A program made the position numbers and the translations under genes. 64,000 nucleotides of DNA from Amanita rubescens (taxonomy: Eukaryota; Basidiomycota; Agaricomycetes; Agaricales; Amanitaceae), in the NCBI GenBank assembly GCA_015039365.1, contig WION01000025.1, forward strand, positions 124,001 to 188,000. Reading direction: 5' to 3'. Under the pieces are notes generated by a model. It had not been told where the DNA came from, made no database searches, and saw only the letters and a list, made by a program, of their open reading frames with translations. The stretch's first letter is position 1. Each line of letters opens with the position of its first letter. This document shows, one piece after another, positions 10,933-21,627 of the stretch.

Positions 10933-11233
10933 CTACCTCGTTCACAGTTCACTCTCACTCACTTTGCGCGCTCTTGACTCTTTGTCTGCCGATCAAGCTT
11001 GCCCTGTCTGTTATCATCTCTCGCTTCAAGCCATTGTTGTACTTACTGGATCACTGCCAGTGCCAGCCTCGTTGATCACTGATCAATCTCTTGATCTCAA
11101 ACCTGAATCCAACGATAACGTCGATCATAAGCTCCTGTCTCACAAGAGTCACACTATCGATTACAGTCACTTTTCTCTGAGCCCAGCATCACTCCTAGAC
11201 CACTCCATCACCGAACATCCTAGCACCTTAGTG
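10933..11233. promoter_or_regulatory. Divergent promoter between NTase-like gene and GTPase gene A
   Basis: A 300-bp spacer between two genes transcribed away from each other. It contains a pyrimidine-rich stretch (CTCACTCTCACTCAC near 10950) and no clear TATA box. The open frame 10925-11305 in it has no recognisable features and is probably chance or 5' UTR. Confidence 0.4.
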
Positions 11234-14200
11234 ATGGCAGATCCTGCTGCTGTGCTTCCTTTGGGTAGGCTAACTCTGACATCTTCTTTCATTACCAAGG
11301 CTTGACTTGTATGTATATATCAGATGCAGATGAGACACATGTAAAAATGCTTAGGGATCAATACCTATGCCCATATTTTCGTATCCTTGTCATAGGGAGG
11401 GCCAATGCAGGAAAGACAACCATTTTGGAGAAGGTTTGTGGTGTTACAAAGGGGGCAAAGCCCATCATATATGATGAACATGGTGAGCCAAACTGATCCT
11501 TGCCCTTTTCTGAATTCACAATCCCTTCCAGGTAAAGAATTGGTGGCTTCTGGAATTCATTTGATGCCATCAATGGAGGTAAGTCAAATAATTAAGTTTG
11601 ATCTCACATTCATACATGTGCAATAATGACAGAGAGGTCTACATAATATTGAACATCAACTTACTTACCCTGGGAGTAACTTTATCTTCCATGACTCTCA
11701 GGGCTTTGAATCTGGTGCAACTGAAGAATTGAGGGTTGCTTGGGAGTTCATTGAAAAAAGGTCTGGAGAAACTGAGTTAAAAGATCAGCTACATGTGATA
11801 TGGTACATATCTTGTTTCAGCTCTTTGTCTAGGTGGCTGACCAAGGTTCTCAAAGGTATTGTATACCGATGGACAGCCCTCGTCCCATTCTACCCACAGA
11901 ACTTGAATTCTTTAACAAAGGGACAAGCAAAGGTAACTTTTAGTGAATCCATCTCTATCCTTTTCCCCCATCATCAAATTTACTATGCATTGACAAAGTG
12001 GTTCTTTACAGTTCCTTTGGTGGTTATATTCACCAAGTTTGATGGTCAAATAATCAATGAATTTGTCAAGTTGACAGATGTAGAGAATGAAGATAAGTGG
12101 GAAATGGCCATGGAAAATGCTGAGAGCACTTTTCAAGCAGTTTATCTTCCTAAAGTCTTGGATGTTAAATATCCACCTAAGGCATATGTCAGATTAGGAG
12201 GTTAGTATAACAAATACTCCTTCTTCAAATGGAAACTATGTGATTTGATAGACATGGATTTGCCAGAGAAGAATTGTCCTGAACTAACTCAGCAGACTGC
12301 TGATGCAATTGATGATATTAACCTGCATGAGCTATTCATCACAACACAGATGAACAACCTTGATCTCTGTGCTAAATCAGCACTTCGGTGAGGGCATTTC
12401 AAATATAACATGTTGAAACATTGACATTGTTCAGACATGTCTTGGCCAATAAAGATACCTGGGACAATGTGGTTATTTGTGTATCTCTTAAGTTTCCACA
12501 TTTCTGGGTAAGTACATTTTGTCAAATATTTAGTATGCAAAGTGGTGAATTGGAAAAGGTGGACAGGCATGTAGGTATCTTCCACCTAGGACAGTGAATA
12601 CTTGCACAACATATACAACAGGAAGTAAACAGTAACACTCTAATTTTTTTGCATTCCAGCTGAATTAGTCATGCTTTAGATGTCTGTTCAAGAATTAGAT
12701 GAAATACATGTGAGTTACATATTGTTAAATTCTTTGTGGCAGGATCTGATGATATAGAAAATAGTGGGTAAGTAGAATTGAACCAGCATGGACTTTGATT
12801 CCCTGCCTCATCACAAAAAGTTTGTGAGTGGCAATACTTCACTTTGGTCCTCAACAGTCTTGTCATGATCAACAGGAAGTGAGTGATATTGCTCAGTTTC
12901 TGCAAAACCATCCAAAGTAGCATCTTGTGTATGATAAAAGCAAGTGAGTAATTCTATACTTTTAAGAAATCTTGTCATGTACTATTTTATAATCACCAGG
13001 GAGTGAGTGGCTCAATAGTTTTCTGTCATGCACTAAAGTAGCACATTGACCTGATTTGTTTACAGAAAGTGGGTGACACTGATGTTTCCTTCACATATCA
13101 GGCCTGATCCAACAAACAACAGAGAGTTAGTGACATAATACTTCTACCTGGAAGGCAGTTTCATCAAATTACATTCCATGTACTACAGAAGGCCAGTAAC
13201 ACATTTCTTTCTGTGACTCTGATGTTACTCAACCAGTCTTACCATACAACAACAGGCAGTAAGTGACAGCATGGAATTGCAGGATGCCTGATCAGATCTC
13301 ATTGCTACAATCAACAGAATGTGAGTAATGTTTCTGAAGCCTGGTTTCATCATATACATATGTACAATGCTGGGACCAACAGAAGGTTAGGGACCTGCAT
13401 TTTCTGTGAAGGAGCCAACTCACAATTTTCATGCCATCTGCAGGAAGTGAGTGACTCTGGCTGGCCTTCTCATGGGCAAATTCATGACACAGTGGTGACA
13501 ATCAGCGAGTCAGTACATTTCATTCCTTTCTGACAAATGTCCCCTCATCTTTTCCCAATAGCAAGTGAGCAATATAGTATTTTCTCTCCTGATAGGAAGC
13601 CTCATGAGCTTTTTACTATCACCATCAGCGAGTGAGTGAGAACATGAGAACATGTTAAAGGGAATGTCATTGCATTGATTCCCATGGTCAACAGCAAGTG
13701 AGTGACTTTGCTAGCATGTTTTTGACTCTTTTCATATTACCAACAGAGAGTGAGTGATTTGCATATTTTTTTGAAAGGTTCACTTAGCACATATTTTGTC
13801 ATGTCAAACAGCAAGTAAGCAATATTAAACATTTTTGGGATGGAAATCTCACAACTCTCCCAATGGTAAAAAGGATGTGAGCAATATTGCACAACATTCT
13901 GGAATGCAATTCAATCAAATCTTTCTGTGATGATCAGGGAGTGAGTAAATTTTCCAATTTTTCCAAAATGTAATCTCATCTTTTCCTATGCCAACAGAAA
14001 GTAAGTGACAATGAAGATTAGTAAAAGGCAACCAATCTCATTACATCTTCTCTTGCGATAAATAGTCAGTGAGTCAAATAGGTCACTTTCCCAAAAAACA
14101 GTGTTATTAAATCTTTTCATATGATCAACAGGATGTGAGTGGCACAGCAAATTTATGTCATGACATTATTTCCTATGACCTACAGGGAGTGAGCCACATT

Positions 14201-16839
14201 CAAGCACTGAAAATGAATCTTATGGGATTATTTCATATTACCACATAGGTTGTCAGTGCCACTTTACAATCTTCTGCCAAGCATCTTCACATCTTTTTTC
14301 AACAGATTGTGAGAAACCTTGAATTTCTTTCAGGGCAGTCTCATCACTTTTCATGACCAATAGCGAGTATGCAATATTTGCAGTTTGTTCTGGAAACAGC
14401 CCACATCATTTTTTCCATGACCAACAGGCAGTAAGTCACATTGCATTGAACATTTCCTTCAAAGTCACATCAGATCTCTCCTTATTACCAACAGTTTGTG
14501 GGTGATATGCACTTTTGTGTTATGAAGGACAGTATCATCACATACTTCCATATGATCAACAGGGTGTGAGTGACATTGGTCATTTTTCTGAAATGCTGTG
14601 CATTCTTTCTTCCTTCATAACCAACAGGAAGTGAGTAAAAATTCACATATTTTCTGAAAGGCCATTTTATAATGTTTTTCTAACAGGGGGTGAGTGATTG
14701 TATCATGGCACATTTTCTGAAGAGAAATTTATTGTACCTTATTCATAATGAACAGTTTGTAAGTCATACTATTAACTTTCCTAAACATGCTCAGACTATG
14801 TTTTCTTATGATCAACAGAGAGTGAGTAACACTGTGCTGCACTGAAATCTTATCCTATGCCAACCTCCACAGTTTGTGAGTGGACATTACCCATTTTTCT
14901 GAAGGATTTATCAAATAATATTTTTCTTTTATGTCTAACAGGGAGTAAGTGCACTGTAGAGATTCTCTGCAAGGCAGTCTCAATTATGACCTACAGAAAG
15001 TGAGTGAAATGGCACATTTTTTGAACAAGTGATTTCATTACATTTTGTTAATTTAATGACAAACAGCGAGTATGTAGCATTACCCATTTTTAGAAATATA
15101 ATCTCATCACCTCTTTCCTGCGATCAACAGCTAGTAAGTGATGTTGCATATTTTCTGAAAGGAATATCACTGTGACATCCTTTCTATGACCTGCAGGTTG
15201 TGAGTGATATTGCACATTTTATTAAAAAAGATTTCACCATAGCTTTTCCCATATCCACCAGGAGGTGAGTACCATAAAAACGTTTTCTGACAAGCAGTTT
15301 CATCTTTGCTGTAACTAACAGCTTGTGAGTGACATTCTACATTTGTCTGGAAGGCAGCATCATCACACATCTCTTCTTGTGACCACCAGGGTGTGAGTAA
15401 TGCTTCACATTGTTGAAAGAGAAGTCTCATCCCATCTTTCCCTGTAACCAATAGCTAGTGAGTGACTTTGAATTTCTCAAAGGAAATCATCCAATGTTTT
15501 TCTGTGACCAATAGCAAGTGAGTGGTGTGACAGAAAGTATTATGAATGGTAGTCTCATTTCATCTGTTCTGGTGACCAACAGGCTGTGAGTAATATTCTA
15601 CAATTTTTGGAAACAGTCTCACCACACCTTTTCTTTCCTGTGACAAACAGACAGTGAGTGACATTATACAATCTTTGAAAGGCAACATATTTTCTGTGAT
15701 CAACAGCAAGTTGGGTGACATCACATGATTTTTTGGAAGGCAATTTTATGACATATTTCCCTATGGCAGTTTGTAAGTGGCATTGCACATTTTCCTGGAA
15801 GCAATAAAAACTGCTTCCCATAACAAACAGGAAGTGAGCAGATTCACATATTTTTCTGAAACACAGTCACATCTCATTTTGTCTCATGGCCAATAGCAAG
15901 TATGTGAAGTTATATGGAAGAAAAACTCATTGAAGCTTTTCCCATGACCATCAGCAAGTGAGTAACAAATAACAGTTACAAAAGGCAGTCTCATCATGCT
16001 CTTTCTTGTGACTGACAGGCAGTGAGTGATCATGTGCTACATTGTTTCTGAAAGGAAATCTCATCACATCTTTCCTTGTGTTCAACAGAAGGTGAGCACA
16101 TTTTCACATCCCATCTCATCACATTTCAGTTTATGCACCTTTGAAATATGTATTACCTTTGTATACACTGGACAGGATGTAAGGACATACCTTATACCTT
16201 ATCCTTTCTGTTTCTCAGAATGGTATCATTCATAGATTGTGAGCCATTATTAGTTCAGCTCACCTCTTGACATTGGGTGTCTGACCTGTGTGGCTTTCCA
16301 CGCTTTACAGGTGAGTGGTGACACAATGGGGGTATCAATATGATAACATTCTACATGGTAGTGTGTAGGTTCAATGTTACACTAGATGTCCCACCATGTC
16401 TTATGGTTAGCATGAACTTTTCTCTTTGCTTGGAGTTGAACCATCCAAGAGATATTCAATAAGTGTATGTATCTCTATTGTTCTTTTTAAAAAGCAACTG
16501 ACATGACTGCAATAAGCTTATAGCATGCCAGGTCTTAGTTTGTACATCAATCAATCTCATTTTTACACTTATGCTAACACTGTTAAAGCAATTATCATCA
16601 TTATAAAGCTATCATTTTGGATCCATAAACCATTTTTACAATCACTTGTGGAAGCTTTTGATCAATTCAAGACAAAAGACTATTTGAAGAATATTAAGAC
16701 TGGCATTACTCATGCCTCCATGCCCTCTGGTCACGAAAATTTGGTTGCATTCCTGTACAAACACATTAATGACATCACTGGTATGTACTCCATCTGATAT
16801 AATATTAAGCAATGCCTATGTGTATTTATAGTGGGATGA
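11234..16839 (+). CDS. GTPase gene A with 58 single-codon exons (73 exons in all)
   Basis: Exons 1-8 (11234-11264, 11324-11482, 11532-11578, 11633-11802, 11856-11932, 12012-12200, 12252-12387, 12435-12507) encode a P-loop GTPase: G1 GRANAGKT, G3 DSQG, G4 TKFD. Then come a 12-nt exon (12559-12570, VDRH), a GAA exon (12622-12624), a 30-nt exon (12680-12709, MSVQELDEIH), 56 consecutive 3-nt exons (12765-16238), a 4-nt exon GTGA (16311-16314), TGT (16362-16364), a 29-nt exon (16436-16464), 16517-16541, 16589-16780 and 16832-16839 with the stop. The sum is 1356 nt, exactly 452 codons, open throughout. The C-terminus has a hydrophobic segment (LVSIIIIIKLSFWI), suggesting membrane contact. GTPase substrate and partners are unknown. 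Exon boundaries are inferred from splice signals and from comparison with copies B, C and D; there is no transcript evidence here. Confidence 0.75.
12710..16361 (+). repeat. Intron-codon tandem array A (about 63-bp units)
   Basis: There are 56 units, each running GTGAGT(or GTAAGT)GACATT...TTTTCTGAAAGGCA...CTCATCAC...CTATGACCAACAG and then one triplet. The triplets sit at 12765, 12821, 12876, 12941, 13000, 13066, 13123, 13189, 13256, 13318, 13383, 13444, 13506, 13562, 13629, 13695, 13747, 13812, 13874, 13938, 13998, 14066, 14132, 14186, 14249, 14306, 14364, 14428, 14495, 14563, 14628, 14687, 14756, 14819, 14873, 14942, 14997, 15067, 15131, 15197, 15262, 15322, 15390, 15455, 15515, 15583, 15651, 15707, 15770, 15831, 15897, 15955, 16019, 16089, 16176 and 16236 (first base of each). 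None is TAA, TAG or TGA and none ends in C. The introns are related to each other, so the array grew by amplification of an intron-plus-codon unit. Confidence 0.85.
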
Positions 16840-17284
16840 AGTATACATAAATAACCTTTAGGTACCATCTGGCAACACCATACCACCATTAAAACTTACA
16901 GTTATTTTTAAAGATACATGTATCTCCTCTCCTATGCCTTCCTTTCATTATACACAAATTTTCAATGTTTTTGCTACAAAAAAGATGTACAGCTAGATGG
17001 TCCTCATTGTCTCTAGTAGCATGTCTAGTAGCATGGATGTTTGGTTGGAGTACAGGTTCTCCAATGGGTAGGTAGGCAAGGTTAGAAAGGAATACTACCA
17101 CATAAAGGGCTGAATTCTACAACAGATTCTCCTTCTGGAGGTTGGAACTTGGAGGTCAATGGAACTTTTTGAATTGCTCATTTGGCTCTTTGTCAGTTAG
17201 ATTTAGTTAGTCTTTAATTCACTTCCTGGTGCTTGGGAAGTTCTTTTATGAATGATAGTTTCAGCTGCTTTTGGAGCAAGTTGA
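16840..17284. other. 3' flank of GTPase gene A
   Basis: No coding feature can be supported. The sequence is AT-rich with the same base composition as the introns of gene A and probably holds its 3' UTR. Confidence 0.4.
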
Positions 17285-17289
17285 GTGCT

Positions 17290-17975
17290 TGTAAGGACGG
17301 TGATCCTAATTGGGACGGAGCCCGGGAACTAAGCTGCGGATGGGGAAGGACGGAGTATAACGGAGTCTGGGACGTAGTGGGGAAAGGCTAGGCTTCAGCG
17401 TGCAAGCTGCGCTGTGCTAACGTACGTCTTGCCTAAACTTCTGAAGAATGCTCTGGAGTCCGGGATGGAGTCCGGGACCGGAGTCCGAAGGGCAAGCGGT
17501 CTGGGTGAGGTTGAGACAATGAAAGACAGGGAGTCAATACGAGTTGGGGCACAATCCAAGTCAATATTCAGACTACTGTATGAATACAAGTGAGGCCTTA
17601 TATACGTAGTCCCACAAGGGGTTCTATGGCCGTGTTCTGATAAGCGAGGAAACCATAGAGATATGGAACAGGAAGTGGAGTAGAGCATATGGCACGAAGG
17701 GATAATGATACCAGTGATACCCGAGATGAAACAAGAGGTGAAACAAGTATGGAAAATATGTAGAAAGGAACTTAGCGAATATGCACGGAGTTGTGACGGA
17801 GTTGTGACGGAGTTGTGACGGAGTCCGTCACGGAGTTTGTCACGGAGTTTTCGGAGTTTTGGCATAGGCTTGATATGAGATGCAACATGGGTGGAAAGTG
17901 GTCATGGGTATAGTCAGGAGTCCATCGGGGTCCGAGGTCACGGAGTTTGGGTGGAGTCTGGAGCGGGATATGACA
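17290..17975. repeat. Solo LTR (686 bp) with 5-bp target duplication
   Basis: The element starts TGTAAGG and ends ATGACA, and is flanked on both sides by GTGCT (17285-17289 and 17976-17980). The TG...CA ends and the 5-bp duplication are typical of an LTR left behind after recombination. Inside are many copies of CGGAGT, as in TTGTGACGGAG repeated around 17795-17830. The 156-aa open frame on the minus strand within it has no motif and is probably fortuitous. No full-length relative is seen in the window. Confidence 0.75.
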
Positions 17976-18471
17976 GTGCTTGTGTGTGGGAGATTTTTTG
18001 ATCTTTACATATCTACTGCTGGAGGTTCCTGGAAGTTTTTGTCTGGAGTGTATTCAAGTTCTAGACAGTATTTGAACCAACATTGTCTTTCCTGGTCATA
18101 GAAAATTTTGGAACTGGGTAGTAGTATTTTCTATTATCATAACACTCAGTTCATTGGGTGGTTGTGTGGTTTTGATAAGCCTAGAAATTCAAACCCATTC
18201 TTAACTGCTTTGACTTACTCCTTAAAATACATTGCAGGTAGAGCATCCAGCTGCACCCTCATGCCTTGGCCACAAACTACATATATGCCATTGCAAACCA
18301 GTTATCAGCATTTGGTATTGTACATCATAACAGTATTGTTGGGAAAGGGAATATAGAAAATGATGGTACAAAAAGGTGTATAAGGAGACACATGTATCTG
18401 TGAAAATAAATATAGTTTCAACAGTTAGGCATATTTCTGGCTAATAGAGCACCCAGAGATGATCATATTAT
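17976..18471. other. Spacer between tail-to-tail GTPase copies A and B
   Basis: The spacer lies between the 3' ends of copy A (plus) and copy B (minus). I see no gene, RNA or repeat boundary in it. Confidence 0.4.
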
Positions 18472-19305
18472 TCATCCTGCAATAGATACACATAAGCATG
18501 GACTGTATAATACTGAATGATGCACATACCATTAAGATCATTAATCTGCTTGTAAAGGAATGCAACCAAGTCTGCATGATCCAAGGGCATAGAGGCAGGA
18601 GTAATGTCAGTCTTCAGTTTTTGCAAAAAGTCTTTTCTCTTGCATTGATCCAAAGCCTCCTGGATTGAGTGTAAAAATGGCTTATGGATCCAAAATGATA
18701 GCTTAGAGATGATAACAAGTGCTGGGAACATGATATCATGCAAAATGGAGGCAACAAAATGGAATGATTTACTAACTAAGATCCAGCAGGCAATAGGCTT
18801 ATTGTGCAATGCTATTCAGTCTCTTTTCAAATGAACAAAGGAAACACATACAGTTACTGTAAATTTTTTGACAGGTTGGTCTCCAAGGATTGAGGAAAGT
18901 TCATGCTAATTATAAGAATGCCAGTACAAAATCCAATGTGGCCCTGGACCTACACACTAATATGTGGATTAGTATTAGGATTGATAACCCCAGTACTGTT
19001 GTCACTCACCTGTATGCAAGGAAAGTATGTGTATCAAACAGATCATGTCAGCAGATGGAAATGATGACTCACAATCTGTGGATGACAGTAACTTCTGGCA
19101 ACAGAAAGGATAAGGATATGTTCTCACATGCTGTTTTGTAAACAGAAATTTCACAAATTGAGATGTCATAAGGGGTGGCATACGTCCTGTTGATAATAGG
19201 CCAAGGCATGGTGAGATTGCCTTGTGGGGGAATTCACACTCACTGCCTATTGGTTATAGGAAAAGGTATGATAGGATTGCTTTTTCAAACCACTGTGCCA
19301 CATGG
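18472..19305 (-). pseudogene. GTPase copy B, 3' part (last array units and C-terminal exons)
   Basis: Read on the minus strand, this piece continues array B after the E1 insertion: triplets GCA, GAC, CAT and ATT (array positions 53-56, near 19240, 19180, 19120 and 19065), the GTGA 4-nt exon, TGT, the 29-nt exon encoding QPVKKFTVT, an exon starting PIACWILV, a 51-bp intron, then LVIISKLSFWIHKPFLHS...INDLNG and a stop at 18472-18474. The C-terminal exons are intact in frame and align with copy A. The gene as a whole is cut by the 17-kb element E1 and lacks its GTPase exons. Confidence 0.75.
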
Positions 19306-19823
19306 TGTTATGATCACGTCAATCTCCACCTATGATGTGTCCACGCTATGAGTGCTTGACAAAGTAGACTAAGTCCAACGGACAAGTCAAACAATAGGTG
19401 AACGAATAAGCTAAGTGATAAGACGACTAGAAGAAGTCTTATCCTTGAGAGCGATAATGAACGGAGTAGAAACAACGTTCTTTAGGCGAGATGAGATGTG
19501 ATATTGACAAAGACAAACTAAGTCGAACTTAAGGTTCGACGTTACAGTACATCGGTTTATATACATGTACAGAAACACAGCCGTATCGTAAGTAGAACAA
19601 GGGCGATAGCAAGTATAGGTAAAACAGGGGGCATAGGGGATGGTACGCGTATGAACAAGGAGTTGGGCATAGGGTAAACGGAATGGGGATCGATAAGAGA
19701 ACGAGGTAGTCCGTTTGATGAACATAATGGGGATGTGACGAAGGGGTAGGCATATACGAAAAAGTAAGCATGTCCGACGTGTCATGTAATCATAATGTAG
19801 GAGTCCGTACCGTGTTTGTAACA
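19306..19823 (-). repeat. E1 3' LTR
   Basis: 518 bp, TG...CA ends, downstream LTR relative to the minus-strand genes. Preceded on the plus strand by the target duplication CATGG. Confidence 0.9.
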
Positions 19824-19872
19824 CTAGCTCTCCTCTACATTGTTGACCGCAACAACAATATGCGGGTATCCT

Positions 19873-21627
19873 CTAAGTGTCGAGGTTGTGGCGGGCGTCT
19901 TCATCGTCGTATGGATGATAGCCAGCTGAGTTGTCGACGAAGACGTCGAAGTCATTCGTCTTGGTTCCATCCTCCTGTGTTCCAGTCGGTGGGTGTGTCC
20001 GTATATGTTTGGACAAGTTCTTCGTTGTTGGCCTCAAGCGAGTTGAGGAGTTTGTGGAGAACCTTGAGATGTCGGTTCTCTTCTTTGAGGAGCTTGATGA
20101 TGCGCTCCTTGGATTCGTCGTCGGGACGAGGGACCGTTGGTGGTAAGGATGTGGCGGCAAAAAGCCGGACGTGGGACTGGTAGTGGAGGAAATCCGAGAT
20201 TTCCTGGTGAATGTGGGTGAGGCGTTCTCGACCGTCGAAGGCACCGATGTTGAAGGCGGTAGGGGTGGACGTCGATTCGACATTGGAGACGGTGGGGATC
20301 TGTTGGGTCTGTTCTGCGTTCCCTTCCATAGTCGATAGAGGTTGTGCTGGGGAATGAGCGAACGTCCGAGGTTCTTAAATCTTTCAGCGGTCTGGGCGAC
20401 GGGTGTGGAAGGTATAAGATTCTGATGGAGATCTAGTTCCATCATGACGTGGGCAACTTCTTCATAGGCATTGTGAGAGAGTTGCTGCGGTTTAGCTCCT
20501 TTGGTAAACAGATCTTCTGTCCATGTGGTGGTCCGTCTAGAAGATTCGGCGATCTCCTTGATTCGATCTGCCAGATCAGCTAAGGCGATTGCTCCGATTT
20601 CAGTTCTATTTGTGAGTTCCAAGATATGCTGTGCATCTGGTGCGATCCTGTGAGGGTCAAAGCCGTGATGGATGGCAACGAGATCATTAGGATCGTCATT
20701 AAGGATGAATGGAGGGTGTACTTCATTCCTGACGTCTGAAATGGCTTGTTCGTAGAAACGTTCTATGTCAGCGGTGAGGATTCGGCTTAAGAGGTCGATT
20801 CCGAATTGGTGGATGGTGCATCCATGAGAGAGTTTGGTGTACCATTCCATACGATCTAGGTTGGTCCAGATTTCTATAAGATCTGCGCAGTGATAGTTGT
20901 ATCGTTCTCGAGCGTTGACGATGATTGCCTTGGCGAGTCTTGCATCTGAGAGAATACGCCAGAGTCTGGTAAGTCGTTCCAGTTCCTGAGAATTGATTGG
21001 CAGGCCGGAAAGTCTTTTAATGTCGTCAATAGTCTTTCGCATGAGAGCTGAGCTGTTATAGTCTGCGAATGTCGTAAAGATCGTCTGAGGTTCAGAGGGA
21101 GTGATGTCTGCCATGATTCGATGACTGCTAGGGCTAATTTGATCATTATCATTGCCTCCGTTGCGAAGATTGCCAGTTGGTTCTTTGTCGAATTCGGCAA
21201 AAGAGTCGGGGTTGTGATATACCTTTTGCATGTTATCAAGTATTTTCCTAATTCTCCTTGTATCTTTATTATGTCCTCCGTTATCCTGATCTTCTGTGGT
21301 ATCGTGAGGACTCATAGCTCGGCTTGTTCTGGGTGAATCATCAGGTCGATTCTCTTTGTCAGAATCTGAAGCGCTGTGATAAGGAACGAGACGTGGCCTA
21401 TTAGGTTCGGTGATCGTTGTCCTTCCATTAGCATTCTGATTATTGGATGTATCGGGGGATTTGACAGTGGTGGTGGTGTTGTCGTCGTTGTCTGGGTAAA
21501 GACTGAGTATATGGGTGGTTCTGGTGATGGTGCTCTCGTCATTGTTGGCGAGATTGTAGGTGAGGTTCTCGTTGATTCCATGATTCATAGGTAGTTTCTG
21601 GGTGTTGTAGGTGTAATCTTTGCTCAT
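19873..21627 (-). CDS. E1 ORF3, extra ORF after pol (584 aa)
   Basis: The ATG at 21625-21627 follows the pol stop codon (21628-21630) with no base in between, giving TGAATG. Such abutting stop and start suggest translation by termination-reinitiation or a readthrough mechanism. The first 200 residues are polar and rich in Asn, Asp and Thr. The middle (about residues 190-420) is helical, with RERYNYHCADLIEIWTNLD and a run ending ...ERFKNLGRSLIPQHNLYRLW. The tail is Ser/Thr/Pro-rich and basic. There is no signal peptide and no clear membrane span, so it does not look like an envelope protein. The function is unknown. E2 also has an ORF in this place but with little evident similarity. Confidence 0.6.
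   Translation of the reverse strand: MSKDYTYNTQKLPMNHGINENLTYNLANNDESTITRTTHILSLYPDNDDNTTTTVKSPDTSNNQNANGRTTITEPNRPRLVPYHSASDSDKENRPDDSPRTSRAMSPHDTTEDQDNGGHNKDTRRIRKILDNMQKVYHNPDSFAEFDKEPTGNLRNGGNDNDQISPSSHRIMADITPSEPQTIFTTFADYNSSALMRKTIDDIKRLSGLPINSQELERLTRLWRILSDARLAKAIIVNARERYNYHCADLIEIWTNLDRMEWYTKLSHGCTIHQFGIDLLSRILTADIERFYEQAISDVRNEVHPPFILNDDPNDLVAIHHGFDPHRIAPDAQHILELTNRTEIGAIALADLADRIKEIAESSRRTTTWTEDLFTKGAKPQQLSHNAYEEVAHVMMELDLHQNLIPSTPVAQTAERFKNLGRSLIPQHNLYRLWKGTQNRPNRSPPSPMSNRRPPLPPSTSVPSTVENASPTFTRKSRISSTTSPTSGFLPPHPYHQRSLVPTTNPRSASSSSSKKRTDISRFSTNSSTRLRPTTKNLSKHIRTHPPTGTQEDGTKTNDFDVFVDNSAGYHPYDDEDARHNLDT

Noticed and set aside
15167..15821. Open frames of 88-94 codons inside array A on the minus strand
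   Set aside because: They run across intron units and only mirror the repeat; the translations are degenerate copies of the unit.
16311..16360. A 50-52 nt coding exon starting GTGAGTG at the end of each array
   Set aside because: In copy A it holds a stop and has the wrong length, and its reading is poorly conserved between B and D. A 4-nt exon GTGA followed by a 3-nt exon fits all four copies.
16517..16600. Frameshift in the C-terminal exon of copies A, C and D
   Set aside because: A 47-51 bp intron with GT donor, CTAAC branch site in A, C and D, and AAG or CAG acceptor lies at the same place in all copies; removing it restores the frame in each.
17395..17865. 156-codon minus-strand frame as a gene
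   Set aside because: It lies within the solo LTR 17290-17975 and shows no motif.
19411..19824. 137-codon frame repeated exactly at 36128-36541
   Set aside because: It is the E1 LTR read on the minus strand; no protein features.
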